From contig NZ_CP120742.1 in assembly GCF_029581275.1 (NCBI RefSeq), positions 7,130,501-7,194,500 on the forward strand: a stretch of 64,000 nt of DNA, written 5' to 3'. A program made the position numbers and the translations under genes. Under the pieces are notes generated by a model. The model was given only the letters and a program-made list of their open reading frames with translations, did not search any database and was not told where the DNA came from. Shown here piece after piece: positions 42,047 through 51,765 of the stretch. The stretch's first letter is position 1, and each line of letters begins with the position of its first letter. The stretch is from Micromonospora sp. WMMD1155 (lineage in GTDB: Bacteria > Actinomycetota > Actinomycetes > Mycobacteriales > Micromonosporaceae).

Positions 42047-43276
42047 TCAGCCGTTGTCGATCAGGCTGGCGATCTCGTTGTAGATCAGGTGCGCCTTCGC
42101 GCCCTGGTTGGACGGGCAACCGCCGAGGTGGTGCAGGGCGATCACCCGGTGGCTGGCGTTGAGTACGGGTGAACCCGAGTTGCCGCCGGAGGTGTCACAG
42201 CTGTAACTGATGTTGTAGGTGTTGTAGTTCGCGTTGCGGACGGCGCAGGTCGTGCCGTTCTGGGTGTCCTCGAAGATCGACAGCCGCTTCGGGCTGCCGT
42301 CGCCGTGCCCGGGGATGTAGATCCGGGTGCCGTTGCTGGTGGCGGTGGTCGCCAGGTACAGCGTGCCGAATCCCTGGATGGCGGCGAAGTTGTTGACCGA
42401 GAACAGGGCGTAGTCCAATTGACTGGAACCACCGCTGCTCACCCGGTAGAGGGTGGCACCGCTGACCTTGGTGCCGGCACCGGGATTCGCGCCGCCGCAG
42501 GTGGCGCACTGGTAGTTGAACTGCATCTCGCTGCCACTCACGGCGGACTGCGTCGAGAAGCAGTGCTTGTTCGTCAGCATCCGGTTGGTGTCGCCGACCC
42601 GCCAGGTGGTGCACAGTCCACCGCCGCTGATCAGCAGGCGCGCCACCGCCCTGCCGCGGGCGTACTCGGTCGGGTGGCTGTTCTGGTAGCAGACCACGTC
42701 CCGGCGGGCGTCGGTGCTGCACACGGACTGGGTGGAGAAGTTGTGCGCGGCGATCTCCGTGCGGTCGTATCCGCGCCAGAACCGGTCGATGGTGGCGGCG
42801 CTGCCACGTGCGGGGCGGCTGCTGTGCAGTGTCACCACGGCCGTGTCGCCCTCCACCGACATCGCCCAGAAACCCGGCTGCCCGTCGGTGGTGTAGTCCG
42901 AACCGGTCGCCCGGTTCAGGTGGCGGTCGTACCGGTAGCTCTCCTTGCCGTCGCGACTCGACACGGTGACGTAGTCGCCCTGGGCCAGTCGCAGCGAGCT
43001 GAAGTGCACCTTGACGTAGGTGGCGCCGGGGTGCTGGATGATCTGCGTTCCGCCGTCGGGAGCGTAGGACAGGAGGCTGTCGACGGTGCGGAGTTCACCG
43101 ATCGTGGTCACGCCCTCTGCCGAGAATTGGTTCGACTCCGGTGCCCGCTCGGATCGTGGCACGAGAGGGGCGACCGAGTACGCCTCGGCGGCGGGTACCG
43201 ACAGGAGGCTCAGCCCGAGTGTGCAGGCAGCGATCGCGACCGCCCCCGTTCGTAGGCGGCGCAGGGCATGTTTCAT
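42047..43276 (-). CDS. Secreted trypsin-like serine endopeptidase
   Basis: A 409-aa preproprotein. Signal peptide (MKHALRRLRTGAVAIAACTL start, cleavage near AAEA), pro-region to about residue 180, then a chymotrypsin-fold protease with LTNKHC (His), LDYALF (Asp) and SGGNSGSPV (Ser). Many Cys suggest disulfides. The layout resembles lysyl-endopeptidase-like enzymes of bacteria. ATG 43276 has GAAGGAG upstream; the longer frame to 43357 is not supported. Secreted nutrient protease is the likely role. Confidence 0.9.
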   Translation of the reverse strand: MKHALRRLRTGAVAIAACTLGLSLLSVPAAEAYSVAPLVPRSERAPESNQFSAEGVTTIGELRTVDSLLSYAPDGGTQIIQHPGATYVKVHFSSLRLAQGDYVTVSSRDGKESYRYDRHLNRATGSDYTTDGQPGFWAMSVEGDTAVVTLHSSRPARGSAATIDRFWRGYDRTEIAAHNFSTQSVCSTDARRDVVCYQNSHPTEYARGRAVARLLISGGGLCTTWRVGDTNRMLTNKHCFSTQSAVSGSEMQFNYQCATCGGANPGAGTKVSGATLYRVSSGGSSQLDYALFSVNNFAAIQGFGTLYLATTATSNGTRIYIPGHGDGSPKRLSIFEDTQNGTTCAVRNANYNTYNISYSCDTSGGNSGSPVLNASHRVIALHHLGGCPSNQGAKAHLIYNEIASLIDNG

Positions 43277-43461
43277 CCGTCGCTCCTTCTCAGGAATCAG
43301 CACCGAGACGTGCCTTCGGCCTTCATACCTGAGATCACGCAAGACATGTAATCTCATCTATGTCATAGCGGCACTCTGGTGGAACCGTCGGACCCTCACC
43401 CCTCACCCACGACTGCTCCGCCCCGAGGTGATGGCCGGCAGGCGACGAGCGGTGTCCACCG

Positions 43462-43893
43462 CTATCGACCGGTGCGCAGCTCACGAAGAACCCGTACAGC
43501 CTCGGTGCGGAGCTGCGCCGGGCAACCCCAGTAGTCGTAGATGCCACCGCGGGCGCTGTTGTGCCCGCAGATGACGAACACACCGGTGCCCATCCGGCGT
43601 TTGAACTCCGTGGCCAACCATCCGACGAACCCGCTGTTGTCCAGGTCGGGCGGGAAGTGGAACGAGAACACCGCGAAGCGCTCACCGTCGGTCCCGCCGC
43701 CCGGCGCCAGCCACGACCACCGATCCTCGTCCCGCACCACGGCCAGCAGGTCAGCCGTCAGGGCCGGTGGCTGATCAAGCGGCGCCTCGAAGAACGCCCA
43801 CTCACCATCGAACACGACCAGTTCCGCGGCCGCGATCACCCGCCGAAGCCGCTGCTCGGTCTCGTCACGGGACTCCTGGCTGATGCTGACCAT
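43462..43893 (-). CDS. Uncharacterised conserved protein (possibly DUF6196)
   Basis: A 143-aa soluble protein (MVSISQESRDETEQRL start, FDGEWAFFEAP, FSFHFPPDLDNSGFVGWLATEF, FVICGHN). I recognise the type from actinobacterial genomes as an uncharacterised family; the DUF number is from memory. ATG 43893 is preferred to the longer frame to 43956. Located downstream of the MFS gene on the same strand. Confidence 0.72.
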   Translation of the reverse strand: MVSISQESRDETEQRLRRVIAAAELVVFDGEWAFFEAPLDQPPALTADLLAVVRDEDRWSWLAPGGGTDGERFAVFSFHFPPDLDNSGFVGWLATEFKRRMGTGVFVICGHNSARGGIYDYWGCPAQLRTEAVRVLRELRTGR

Positions 43894-43963
43894 GCGACGA
43901 TCCTGCCCGATGAGGCCAGGCACCGCAGTCGCCCTCGACACACCACCGAGGGTCACACTCCGC

Positions 43964-45175
43964 TCAATATCCGAGATCTGCCGGACCGGGATGATGGAGC
44001 ACCGCCGTCCGCGCGGGCGACCGACGGGCCAGGAGATATCCGGTCACCGCGGCGGTGAGGCCGGCAAGCCCGGCCGCCGCGAAACCGCCTGCCGGCACGG
44101 AGAGGTCGATCGCCACGCCGACGAGCGGGGCTCCGAGCGCGAACCCGGCGCTCTGCGCCGACGACTGCAGACCGATGGCCTCACCCCGCACCTCGGGTGG
44201 CGCCAGCCGGCTCACCGCATCGGCCACCCGGCCGAGGGTCGGCGCGGTGAGTAACCCGCTACCGACGACGGCCACACACAGCCAGGGCCAGTCGCGGGCC
44301 AGCCCGGCGGGAATCGTCACGAGCCCGAGCAGGCCGAGCAGCAGCCAGGTGGGCAGTGGTCGGGTCAGCGCGCCGTAGGTCAGGCCGCCGATGACGGAGG
44401 ACACGCCGAACACCACGACGACGACGGCGGCCCAGGACACCTGACCTGCCTCCCGCAACGTGGCGACGATGGCGAGGTCGACGCCGCTGAGCAGCGTCGT
44501 CGTCCCGAATGCCATGGTCAGTGCGGCGATCATCTCGGCGCTGAGCCACTGCCTCCGTGGGGGGCGTTCCGCCGCGGCGGCGGCCGCCTCGTCCTCGGCG
44601 TGCAGGGGCGGGTTGAGCACGGCGATACCGACGCCGCCGGCCAGGATCGCGGCGCCGACCCCCCACGCCACCACGTCGGGGGACACCGCGGCCGCGCCCA
44701 CGATCACCACCGCCGGCCCCACGATGTACGACAGCTCGCCCTGCACCGATTCCAGCGCGAACGCGGCCCGACGCTGCTCCGGCGTCGTCATCGCGGCGAT
44801 CGCCTGCCTGCTCAGCGCCTGGGCCGGCACCATCAGCAGCCCCGCCACGAAGCTGGCTCCCAACAGGAGCCCGTACGGCAGGACCGGCACGCTCAGCCAG
44901 AAGACGGCCTGCACGGTGACGGTCAGCAGCAGGACGAAGCGCAGGCCCCGCGAGTCGACCAAGCGACCGAGCAGTGGTCCGCCCAGCGCCACTCCGGCGG
45001 TCAGGGCCGCCGCCACACCACCCGCCGCCGCATAGGTCAACTCCAGGCCGAGGACGACGAAGAGGGTCAACGCCATCACGTCCGCAGTGATCGCGGTGCG
45101 GGCGACCAGGGAGACGCCCAGCAGCGGTGCCATCCCTGGCACGGCGAGCACCTGGCGATATCCGGTCACCCACAT
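43964..45175 (-). CDS. MFS transporter
   Basis: A 403-aa protein with about 12 membrane segments and the loop 2-3 motif GGPLLGRLVDSRGLRFVL of the major facilitator superfamily. It resembles drug-efflux members. It is transcribed away from a LysR regulator only 60 nt apart, which probably controls it. Confidence 0.9.
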   Translation of the reverse strand: MWVTGYRQVLAVPGMAPLLGVSLVARTAITADVMALTLFVVLGLELTYAAAGGVAAALTAGVALGGPLLGRLVDSRGLRFVLLLTVTVQAVFWLSVPVLPYGLLLGASFVAGLLMVPAQALSRQAIAAMTTPEQRRAAFALESVQGELSYIVGPAVVIVGAAAVSPDVVAWGVGAAILAGGVGIAVLNPPLHAEDEAAAAAAERPPRRQWLSAEMIAALTMAFGTTTLLSGVDLAIVATLREAGQVSWAAVVVVVFGVSSVIGGLTYGALTRPLPTWLLLGLLGLVTIPAGLARDWPWLCVAVVGSGLLTAPTLGRVADAVSRLAPPEVRGEAIGLQSSAQSAGFALGAPLVGVAIDLSVPAGGFAAAGLAGLTAAVTGYLLARRSPARTAVLHHPGPADLGY

Positions 45176-45235
45176 GACGGTAATTCCGCTGGCGCCCCAT
45201 AAGAAGACGCCATCTTGTTGCGGTCGGCATAATCA

Positions 45236-46084
45236 ATGCTTATGGCCAGGGATCTGGAGACCGCCCTCCTACGGTCGTTCGTCGCCGCCGTGCGGGAGGG
45301 CAGCATCAGCCGCGCCGCGACCGCCCTCGGGCACAGCCAGCCCGGTCTCAGCCAGCAGTTGCGCAAGCTCGAGAGCATCGTCGGCCGTCCGCTGCTGCAC
45401 CGGTCGTCGTCCGGTGTCTCGCCGACCCGGGCGGGCGAGGAACTCCTGCCGTACGCCGAACGCATCCTCTCCCTCGCCGCCCAGGCACTCGCCGAAACCG
45501 GAGGCGCGCTCACCGGCCACTGCGGCGTCGGGTTGCTCGAAGACCTCGCCGCGTCGCAACTCACGCAGGCCCTCGCCGACCTTGCCCGGCTACATCCCGG
45601 TGCGACGCTGGAGGTGCTCAGCTGCTCCAACGCCGCCATGCGGGAGGCCTACGACGCGGGCCGCGTCCAACTCGTGCTGGACGCGGTTCCGGACATTCCC
45701 GGGCCGCCGCGCTGGACGGTGCGCGCCCCGCTGACCTGGGCGACCGGGCAGGGTGTGGACGTGGCCGCAGATCCACTGCCGGTGGTGCTGTTCTCCAACC
45801 CGTGCTCCTGGCGTACGTCCGTGTTGGACACGCTGGAACGCGCCGATCGGCGTTGGCGGGTGGCCTTCGAGAGCAACAGCCTGGTCGGGGTGCTGGCCGC
45901 GGTACGGGCCGGGCTCGGCGTCGCGGCGCTCATGCCCGCGAACCTCGAACCGGTCATGATCTGCCGCGACGCGAATGCCCTGCCCGTCCTGCCGGACGTC
46001 GAGTTCGGTCTGGCCCGGCACCCCCGGACCGAGGGTGATCCGCTCATCGACGCGGTGGAGGCGGCGCTGCGTCGCATCGTCTGA
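45236..46084 (+). CDS. LysR-family transcriptional regulator
   Basis: A 282-aa regulator: N-terminal winged HTH (SFVAAVREGSISRAATALGHSQ), then the two-lobed effector domain. ATG 45236 or ATG 45242. Divergent from the MFS gene; the 60-nt intergenic region would hold both promoters and the operator, as is usual for LysR pairs. Confidence 0.93.
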   Translation: MLMARDLETALLRSFVAAVREGSISRAATALGHSQPGLSQQLRKLESIVGRPLLHRSSSGVSPTRAGEELLPYAERILSLAAQALAETGGALTGHCGVGLLEDLAASQLTQALADLARLHPGATLEVLSCSNAAMREAYDAGRVQLVLDAVPDIPGPPRWTVRAPLTWATGQGVDVAADPLPVVLFSNPCSWRTSVLDTLERADRRWRVAFESNSLVGVLAAVRAGLGVAALMPANLEPVMICRDANALPVLPDVEFGLARHPRTEGDPLIDAVEAALRRIV

Positions 46085-46286
46085 GCCCGCGCCCTCGTCA
46101 TCGGCCGGCCATCGGCAGCCGTGGCTCGGCCTCGACCTGGGCAGCGGCGGTCACCACCCTGCTGCGCCGCGACGTCTGACCGGACGCCCGCCACCAGGAG
46201 GCCACCGGTCGGGGCAGTCGGCCCTATGGCGGGCGTCGCACGTGGCGACGGTGCCGTCGACGGCTGACAGGTCGTAGGGTTCCGGT

Positions 46287-47150
46287 ATGGCACAACGACT
46301 CGTCAGCGTGTGGCAACCGTTCTTTCTGTCCAGCGAGAGTCACGGCGCTGCCGTCGCTGCCGCGACCGAGTTGGAAGAACTCGGCTATTCACGGATCTGG
46401 TTCTCCGGGGGTTTCGGAGAGAACGTCGCCCCGCGCTTCCGGGAGATCCTGGACGGGACGACGCGCATCGGGGTCGCGTCCGGGATCGTGAGCATCTGGC
46501 ACTCGTCGCCCTCCGACGTGGCGGCGTTCGTCCAGGACGCGCAGCTGGCGCACCCCGGCCGGTTCCTGCTCGGCCTCGGCGCCAGCCACGCGGTGCTGGT
46601 GGAAGGCAGCGGCACCGACTATCGCAAGCCGTACTCGAGAATGGTGAATTACCTCGACGGCCTCGACGCGGCCGGGGTTTCACCCGAGCAGCGCATCCTG
46701 GCCGCACTGGGCCCGCGGATGCTCGACCTCTCCCGCGACCGTTCCGCCGGGGCACACTCGTACTTCGTCCCCGCCGAGCACACCGTCGAGGCTCGGGCGG
46801 CGATCGGGCCCGACCGGCTGCTCGCTCCCGAGGTCGCGGTGGTCCTGGACGCGGACGCCACCACGGCGCGCGCCACCGCCCGCCAGTACGCACGCCTTTA
46901 CCTCGCGCTGCCGAACTACACCAACAACCTGCGGCGATTCGGGTGGACCGACGAGGACTTCGCCGGTGGCGGCAGCGACCGCCTCATCGACGCCCTGATC
47001 CCCTGGGGCAGCGTCGAGAAGGTGGCGGCCGGGTTGGAGAAGCACTACCAGGCCGGCGCGGACGAGGTGGCGATCCAGGTGCTCAACGGCGGCGACGCCA
47101 CGACGTTCCCCGCCGACGCGTTCCGCGCTCTCGCCGCGGCCCTGATCTGA
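46287..47150 (+). CDS. LLM-class F420-dependent oxidoreductase
   Basis: A 287-aa luciferase-like protein (TIM barrel) with ELEELGYSRIWFSGGFGE, RIGVASGIVSIWHSSP, and GRFLLGLGASHA, the pattern of actinobacterial F420-dependent members. Its substrate is unknown. The AEC carrier follows in the same direction. Confidence 0.9.
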   Translation: MAQRLVSVWQPFFLSSESHGAAVAAATELEELGYSRIWFSGGFGENVAPRFREILDGTTRIGVASGIVSIWHSSPSDVAAFVQDAQLAHPGRFLLGLGASHAVLVEGSGTDYRKPYSRMVNYLDGLDAAGVSPEQRILAALGPRMLDLSRDRSAGAHSYFVPAEHTVEARAAIGPDRLLAPEVAVVLDADATTARATARQYARLYLALPNYTNNLRRFGWTDEDFAGGGSDRLIDALIPWGSVEKVAAGLEKHYQAGADEVAIQVLNGGDATTFPADAFRALAAALI

Positions 47151-47183
47151 CTTCCCGACAACCCCACGTCCGCAGCGACGGCC

Positions 47184-48119
47184 GTGCAGGTCCGGATGAG
47201 CTTGGCGTCGGCGTTCGTACCGATCTGGTTCCTCACCGCGGTCGGCTACGCGGCCTGTCGTTGGGGCCTGCTGGGCGAGGCGGCGGCGTCGGTGCTCGGC
47301 CGATTCGTGTTCCAACTCGCGATGCCGTCCGCCCTGTTCCTCGCCCTGTCCCGAATGCCGGTGTCCGGGTTCGCCGACCGCTCGCTGCTCGCCTTCGCGG
47401 TGAGCACCGCCGCGGTCGTCGGGCTCGGGTGGGTCGGCGCGAGCCGGCTGTTCGGTCGTACCCCCGGCGAACGGCCGATCTGGGGCATGGCCGCCGGCTA
47501 CGTGAACTCGGCGAACCTCGGCATCCCGATCGCCACGCAGATCCTCGGCGACGTGTCGTTCCTGGCGGAGGTGGTGCTGCTGCAGGTGCTGGTGGTGACA
47601 CCAGTGATCCTGGTCGCCCTGGACCGGCACAGCAACCCGGCCGGGCGGGTACGAGTCCGCCGGATCGCCTCCCTGCCGGTACGCAACCCGGTGATCCTGG
47701 CGTCGCTGCTCGGTGTCGCGTGCTCGGCTGCCGGCCTGCGTCTGCCGTCGGCAGCCGACGCGTCGCTCACCCTGCTGTCGGGCGCCGCGGTTCCAGCCGC
47801 CCTCGTGGCGCTCGGCGCGTCACTGCACCACACGGTGCCGTCGCGGGCAGAGCCGACCCGGCTGGCCGAGCTGGCCGTGATCACCGCGCTGAAGCTCATC
47901 GCACAGCCGGTCATCGCGTACGCGGCCGGGCTGGCCTTGCACCTGTCCGCGCCGCAGTTGCTCGCGGTGGTGGTGTGCGCGGGCCTGCCGACAGCGCAGA
48001 ACACATTCATCTACAGCCAGGAGTACGGCGTCGGAGAAACGATCGTCAACCGGGCGGTGGTGGTGACCACGACCCTGTCGCTGGCCACCCTGGCCGCGGC
48101 GGCGACGCTGCTCGGGTAG
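47184..48119 (+). CDS. AEC-family transporter (auxin efflux carrier type)
   Basis: A 311-aa membrane protein with about ten helices and the family pattern GYVNSANLGIPIATQ in the first half and CAGLPTAQNTFIYSQEY in the second. Family members export organic acids or small metabolites. Start GTG 47184 or ATG 47196; neither has a strong ribosome site. Confidence 0.88.
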   Translation: MQVRMSLASAFVPIWFLTAVGYAACRWGLLGEAAASVLGRFVFQLAMPSALFLALSRMPVSGFADRSLLAFAVSTAAVVGLGWVGASRLFGRTPGERPIWGMAAGYVNSANLGIPIATQILGDVSFLAEVVLLQVLVVTPVILVALDRHSNPAGRVRVRRIASLPVRNPVILASLLGVACSAAGLRLPSAADASLTLLSGAAVPAALVALGASLHHTVPSRAEPTRLAELAVITALKLIAQPVIAYAAGLALHLSAPQLLAVVVCAGLPTAQNTFIYSQEYGVGETIVNRAVVVTTTLSLATLAAAATLLG

Positions 48120-48391
48120 CCGAACGCGTGTCGTCACACCCTCAGCGAACCTCACCCGCTGCGCAGAGCGGCGAAGTCGGGTCTCATTCGTACCACCGCC
48201 TCGTCCGTCGGCAGGCCGCACCGAATCGTCACCGAGTCGCCTACCCGTCAGCCCGGCATGCGACGCTCAAGGTCCGCGACCAATGGGCCACGCCGGGTGG
48301 CCCCGGACAGTACCGCTATACCCGCACAAACCCTGGCATGACAGTACGGCACCCCCATCCCACACCCCTTGTGCCCGGAGGAACGCAGACC

Positions 48392-49885
48392 ATGGACCAC
48401 GCACCTCAGCTCATCCAGGAGCGGAGTGCTCCGCCGGCAACGCTCGTGATCTTCGGGGCCTCCGGTGACCTGACCCGACGCAAGCTGCTGCCCGCAGTCG
48501 AGAGCCTGGCTCGGCACGAGCGGCTCCCGGACCAGTTCGCGCTGGTCGGTGTCGCGCGTACGTCGATGACCGACGAGCAGTTCGCCGAGAGCGTCCTCGG
48601 CGAACGCACCCTCGCCAGTAAGCGTCAGCTCCAGGGCGGCGTGCGGTACGTGGCCGGCGGCTACGACGACGCGGATACCTACAAGCGACTGGTGGAGACC
48701 CTCGACGAGCTGGACGCACAGCGGGGCACGTCCGGCAACCGGCTCTTCTACCTGTCCACCCCGGCCGGGGCCTTCGAGCCGGTGATCAACGGACTGGCCG
48801 GTGTCGGGCTCAACCGGCCACGCGAAGGCTCCTTCGCCCGTTTGGTCATCGAGAAGCCGTACGGGCGCGACCTGGTCACCGCCCGCGAGCTCGACGGCGT
48901 CGTGCACAGCGCGTTCGACGAGCACCAGGTCTTTCGCATCGATCACTACCTGGGCAAGGACACCGTCCAGAACGTGCTGGCGCTGCGCTTCGCGAACTCG
49001 ATCTTCCAACCCATCTGGGATCGCTCCTGGGTCGACCACGTGCAGATCACCGTCGCCGAGACCCTCGGCGTCGGCAGCCGCGGCGGCTTCTACGAGGACG
49101 CCGGCGCGATGCGGGACATCGTGCAGAACCACGTACTCCAGGTGCTCGCGCTGGCACTGATGGAGCCACCGGCCTCATTCGAGGCTGAGGGCCTGCGCAA
49201 CGAGAAGGTGAAGCTGCTGCAGGCGATCCGACTCCCCACCGACCGGGACATCGCCGAGGCCGCGGTCCGGGGACAGTACACCCGGGGCGGCACCCGCGAA
49301 GAGCTGATGGCCGGCTACCGCGAGGAGACCGGCGTCGACCCCCTGTCGCGGACCGAGACCTACGCCGCCATGCGGCTCAACGTGGACAACTGGCGCTGGG
49401 CCGGGGTTCCGTTCTACGTCCGCACCGGCAAGCGCCTCCCGGCCCGGCTCACCGAGGTGGCACTGCAGTTCCAGCGGCCGCCGCACCTGCCGATCCCGAC
49501 CGACCAGCTCACCGGCCTCGACGCCGACGCGCTGATCCTGCGGATCCAGCCGAACGAAGGCATCTCGCTGCGCTTCGGCGCCAAAGTCCCGGGCCACTCC
49601 TTCCGGGTCCGCACCGCCACGATGGAGTTCTCCTACGACCAGACGTTCGCCGAGGAGTCTCCGGAGGCGTACGAGCGCCTGCTTCTGGACGCGCTGATCG
49701 GTGACGCGTCGCTGTTCATCCGCAGTGACGAGGTGCAGCAGTGCTGGCGGATCGTCGACCCGATCATCGACAACTGGGCGAAGGACCACTCACCGATCCC
49801 CACCTACGAGGCCGCCTCCTGGGGCCCGACCGACGCCGACCGGCTCATCGGCCGCCACGGTCGCAAGTGGCGCAACTCCGCGTGA
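48392..49885 (+). CDS. zwf: Glucose-6-phosphate 1-dehydrogenase
   Basis: A 497-aa enzyme of the oxidative pentose-phosphate pathway: NADP motif FGASGDLTRRKLLPA, substrate signature RIDHYLGKDTVQN and EKPYGRD. The start ATG has CGGAGGAAC upstream. It is not next to tkt/tal or gnd as in the usual actinobacterial cluster, so it may be an extra copy. The 272 bp before it (48120-48391) contain no gene I can support. Confidence 0.97.
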   Translation: MDHAPQLIQERSAPPATLVIFGASGDLTRRKLLPAVESLARHERLPDQFALVGVARTSMTDEQFAESVLGERTLASKRQLQGGVRYVAGGYDDADTYKRLVETLDELDAQRGTSGNRLFYLSTPAGAFEPVINGLAGVGLNRPREGSFARLVIEKPYGRDLVTARELDGVVHSAFDEHQVFRIDHYLGKDTVQNVLALRFANSIFQPIWDRSWVDHVQITVAETLGVGSRGGFYEDAGAMRDIVQNHVLQVLALALMEPPASFEAEGLRNEKVKLLQAIRLPTDRDIAEAAVRGQYTRGGTREELMAGYREETGVDPLSRTETYAAMRLNVDNWRWAGVPFYVRTGKRLPARLTEVALQFQRPPHLPIPTDQLTGLDADALILRIQPNEGISLRFGAKVPGHSFRVRTATMEFSYDQTFAEESPEAYERLLLDALIGDASLFIRSDEVQQCWRIVDPIIDNWAKDHSPIPTYEAASWGPTDADRLIGRHGRKWRNSA

Positions 49886-50047
49886 CCCCGCCACGACGAA
49901 TGTGACCGCGCCGCTGAGCCCAGTCTCTCGGTCTCCCATCGGGGCGCGGCGCGGTCCACTCAGTGGGCCGGGGTCGGTTCGGCCCGCTGGACACCGGGTC
50001 TGGTCGGGACCGACGCCAGCACACCTCCGGCTCGCCACGCCCGGGTC

Positions 50048-50767
50048 TCAACTGACACTGGGGTCCTTCGACGACACCGCTGGCCAGGGCCGGGCCTCAG
50101 CCGGCTCCTTGCCCATAGCCGTCGCTCGGGCAGCACGTTCGGCCAGGACCTGGTCCCTATTCACGCTCATCTCCTGCATCACCGCCCGGCGGTTGCGCTT
50201 GCTGAGCCGGTCGATATAGAGCGTCCCGTCGACGTGGTCCGTCTCGTGCAGCAGGCATCGGGCGAAATAGCCGGTCCCGGCGATGCGAATCGGATTGCCG
50301 TGCAGGTCGATGCCGTGCGCCACCGCCCAATCGGGACGGGCGACGGAATGCCCTGCACCCGGCACGGACAGGCAGCCCTCCACGGCCTCCACGAGCCGGC
50401 GTGAGCCGTCGGCGGGCAGCTCGATGTCCGGATTCAGGATGTGTCCGACGTGGCGGATACCGTAGTCGTCCGGGCAGTCGTAGACGAACAGGCGCAGGTC
50501 GACATCGACCTGGTTGGCGGCGAGGCCGACGCCCTGTGCCGCGTACATGGTCGCGAACATGTCGGCGATCAACTGCTCGAGCTCAGGGGTGCCGACTTCG
50601 GTCACGTCCTGGCAGCGGCGGCTCAGGATCGTCTCGCCGGCCTCGGTGATCCGAAGGATGCGGCCGTGCTCGCTGCCCGGCGCCAGCTCCGGGAACTCGT
50701 CGACCGGCTGACCCAGCAAGCGGACGCGCCGGTCGATGGCGTCGCCAGAGGTTCGCTGGACTGACAT
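50048..50767 (-). CDS. def: Peptide deformylase
   Basis: A 239-aa deformylase that removes the N-formyl group from new proteins. All three metal-site motifs are present: GVGLAANQ, EGCLSVPG and HETDH. It has an N-terminal extension of about 40 residues and a C-terminal tail. ATG 50767 follows GAGGAGG at good spacing. The usual neighbour fmt is absent, so this may be an additional copy, possibly tied to resistance. Confidence 0.95.
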   Translation of the reverse strand: MSVQRTSGDAIDRRVRLLGQPVDEFPELAPGSEHGRILRITEAGETILSRRCQDVTEVGTPELEQLIADMFATMYAAQGVGLAANQVDVDLRLFVYDCPDDYGIRHVGHILNPDIELPADGSRRLVEAVEGCLSVPGAGHSVARPDWAVAHGIDLHGNPIRIAGTGYFARCLLHETDHVDGTLYIDRLSKRNRRAVMQEMSVNRDQVLAERAARATAMGKEPAEARPWPAVSSKDPSVS

Positions 50768-51017
50768 GTTTCGGGCCTCCTCGGGCTGGCATGGCGACGG
50801 TTGACTCATCACAATAAGTGCTGTTTAGGCAGTTTGCCATCAACCGCAGCGAAGACCAGGTTACCGGCTGCCCGCACCGCGCCGGACGCTCGTCCACTTC
50901 GGAGTGGGAGCCCCCACCGGCAGATCGAGGCCCTCGACGGATCCGTTCCGCCGACCGATCATCCTGTCGAAGCGGCGCCTGCGAGCGCGATCGGCGGAGG
51001 TCCGCCAGTGGGCGGGG

Positions 51018-51046
51018 TTGGCGGTTGATCGAGTTACGGCTACTAT
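51018..51046 (+). promoter_or_regulatory. Promoter upstream of the epimerase gene
   Basis: TTGGCG (51018-51023), 17-nt spacer, TACTAT (51041-51046), in the AT-richer end of the 50768-51082 intergenic stretch. Nothing else was recognised in that stretch. Confidence 0.5.
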
Positions 51047-51082
51047 AACGAAGGTCGATGGATCAGATTCGAGTCCGGCTTT

Positions 51083-51601
51083 ATGGCAACAATTTCGGAC
51101 CGTTCCGGTGACTATCTCACGGGGGAAGCTTTGATTCAGGTTTCCGAATCCGCCTTGCAATCGGCCGGGCTTCTGCGCGTCGACCATGTCGGAATCGCCG
51201 TAGCGGACCTGGACGAGGCGATCGATTTCTACCAGCGCGTTCTCGGGATGCGGCTGGAGCACCGGGAGACCAACACGGTCGGTGGCGTCCACGAGGCGAC
51301 GTTGGTCGTCGGTGACGACACGCCGGGCGCTCGGATCCAGCTACTGGCACCTGCCGGTCCGGAGTCACCGGTGGCGCGGTTCCTCGACCGCCGCGGGCCC
51401 GGGCTCCAGCAGATCGCCTACGAGGTGGCCGACGTCGAAGCCTCCAGCCGGGCATTACAGCAGATGGGCATCCCCCTGCTCTTCGCCTCACCGCAGCTGG
51501 GAACAGCGGGCTCGAGGGTCAACTTCATCCATCCAGGACGCGCCGGCGGGGTGCTGGTCGAGTTGGTCGAACCGGCGGCGGCCCCGAGGGCCGGGGGGTG
51601 A
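51083..51601 (+). CDS. mce: Methylmalonyl-CoA epimerase (VOC fold)
   Basis: A protein of up to 172 aa with two glyoxalase-like repeats and the epimerase pattern of actinobacteria: VDHVGIAVADLDEAIDFY, IQLLAP, SPVARFLDRRGPGLQQIAYEV, GTAGSRVNFIHP and VLVELVEP. It interconverts the (R) and (S) forms of methylmalonyl-CoA or an analogue such as ethylmalonyl-CoA. The start is uncertain: ATG 51083, or TTG 51131 after GGGGGAAG; the conserved fold begins near residue 30. It fits with Ccr and the mutase at the end of the window. Confidence 0.9.
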   Translation: MATISDRSGDYLTGEALIQVSESALQSAGLLRVDHVGIAVADLDEAIDFYQRVLGMRLEHRETNTVGGVHEATLVVGDDTPGARIQLLAPAGPESPVARFLDRRGPGLQQIAYEVADVEASSRALQQMGIPLLFASPQLGTAGSRVNFIHPGRAGGVLVELVEPAAAPRAGG

Positions 51602-51765
51602 GGCGAGATTTCCCGGCCGCCCGGATGTGCGGCGCTCCCCGTCGGTAGGCGGTGGCCGGCAACGCCTGATGATCGATTCCCGATCTGGAGCGGATTGTTG
51701 ATTCAGATCAGTAAGAGTGCGCAACCGTCTTCAGCTGAGAATGTCGTAATCAGTGGAGTCCTGCC

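Noticed and set aside
45191..45235. Inverted AAGA...TCTT elements as a LysR operator
   Set aside because: Arms of four bases only; too short to call.
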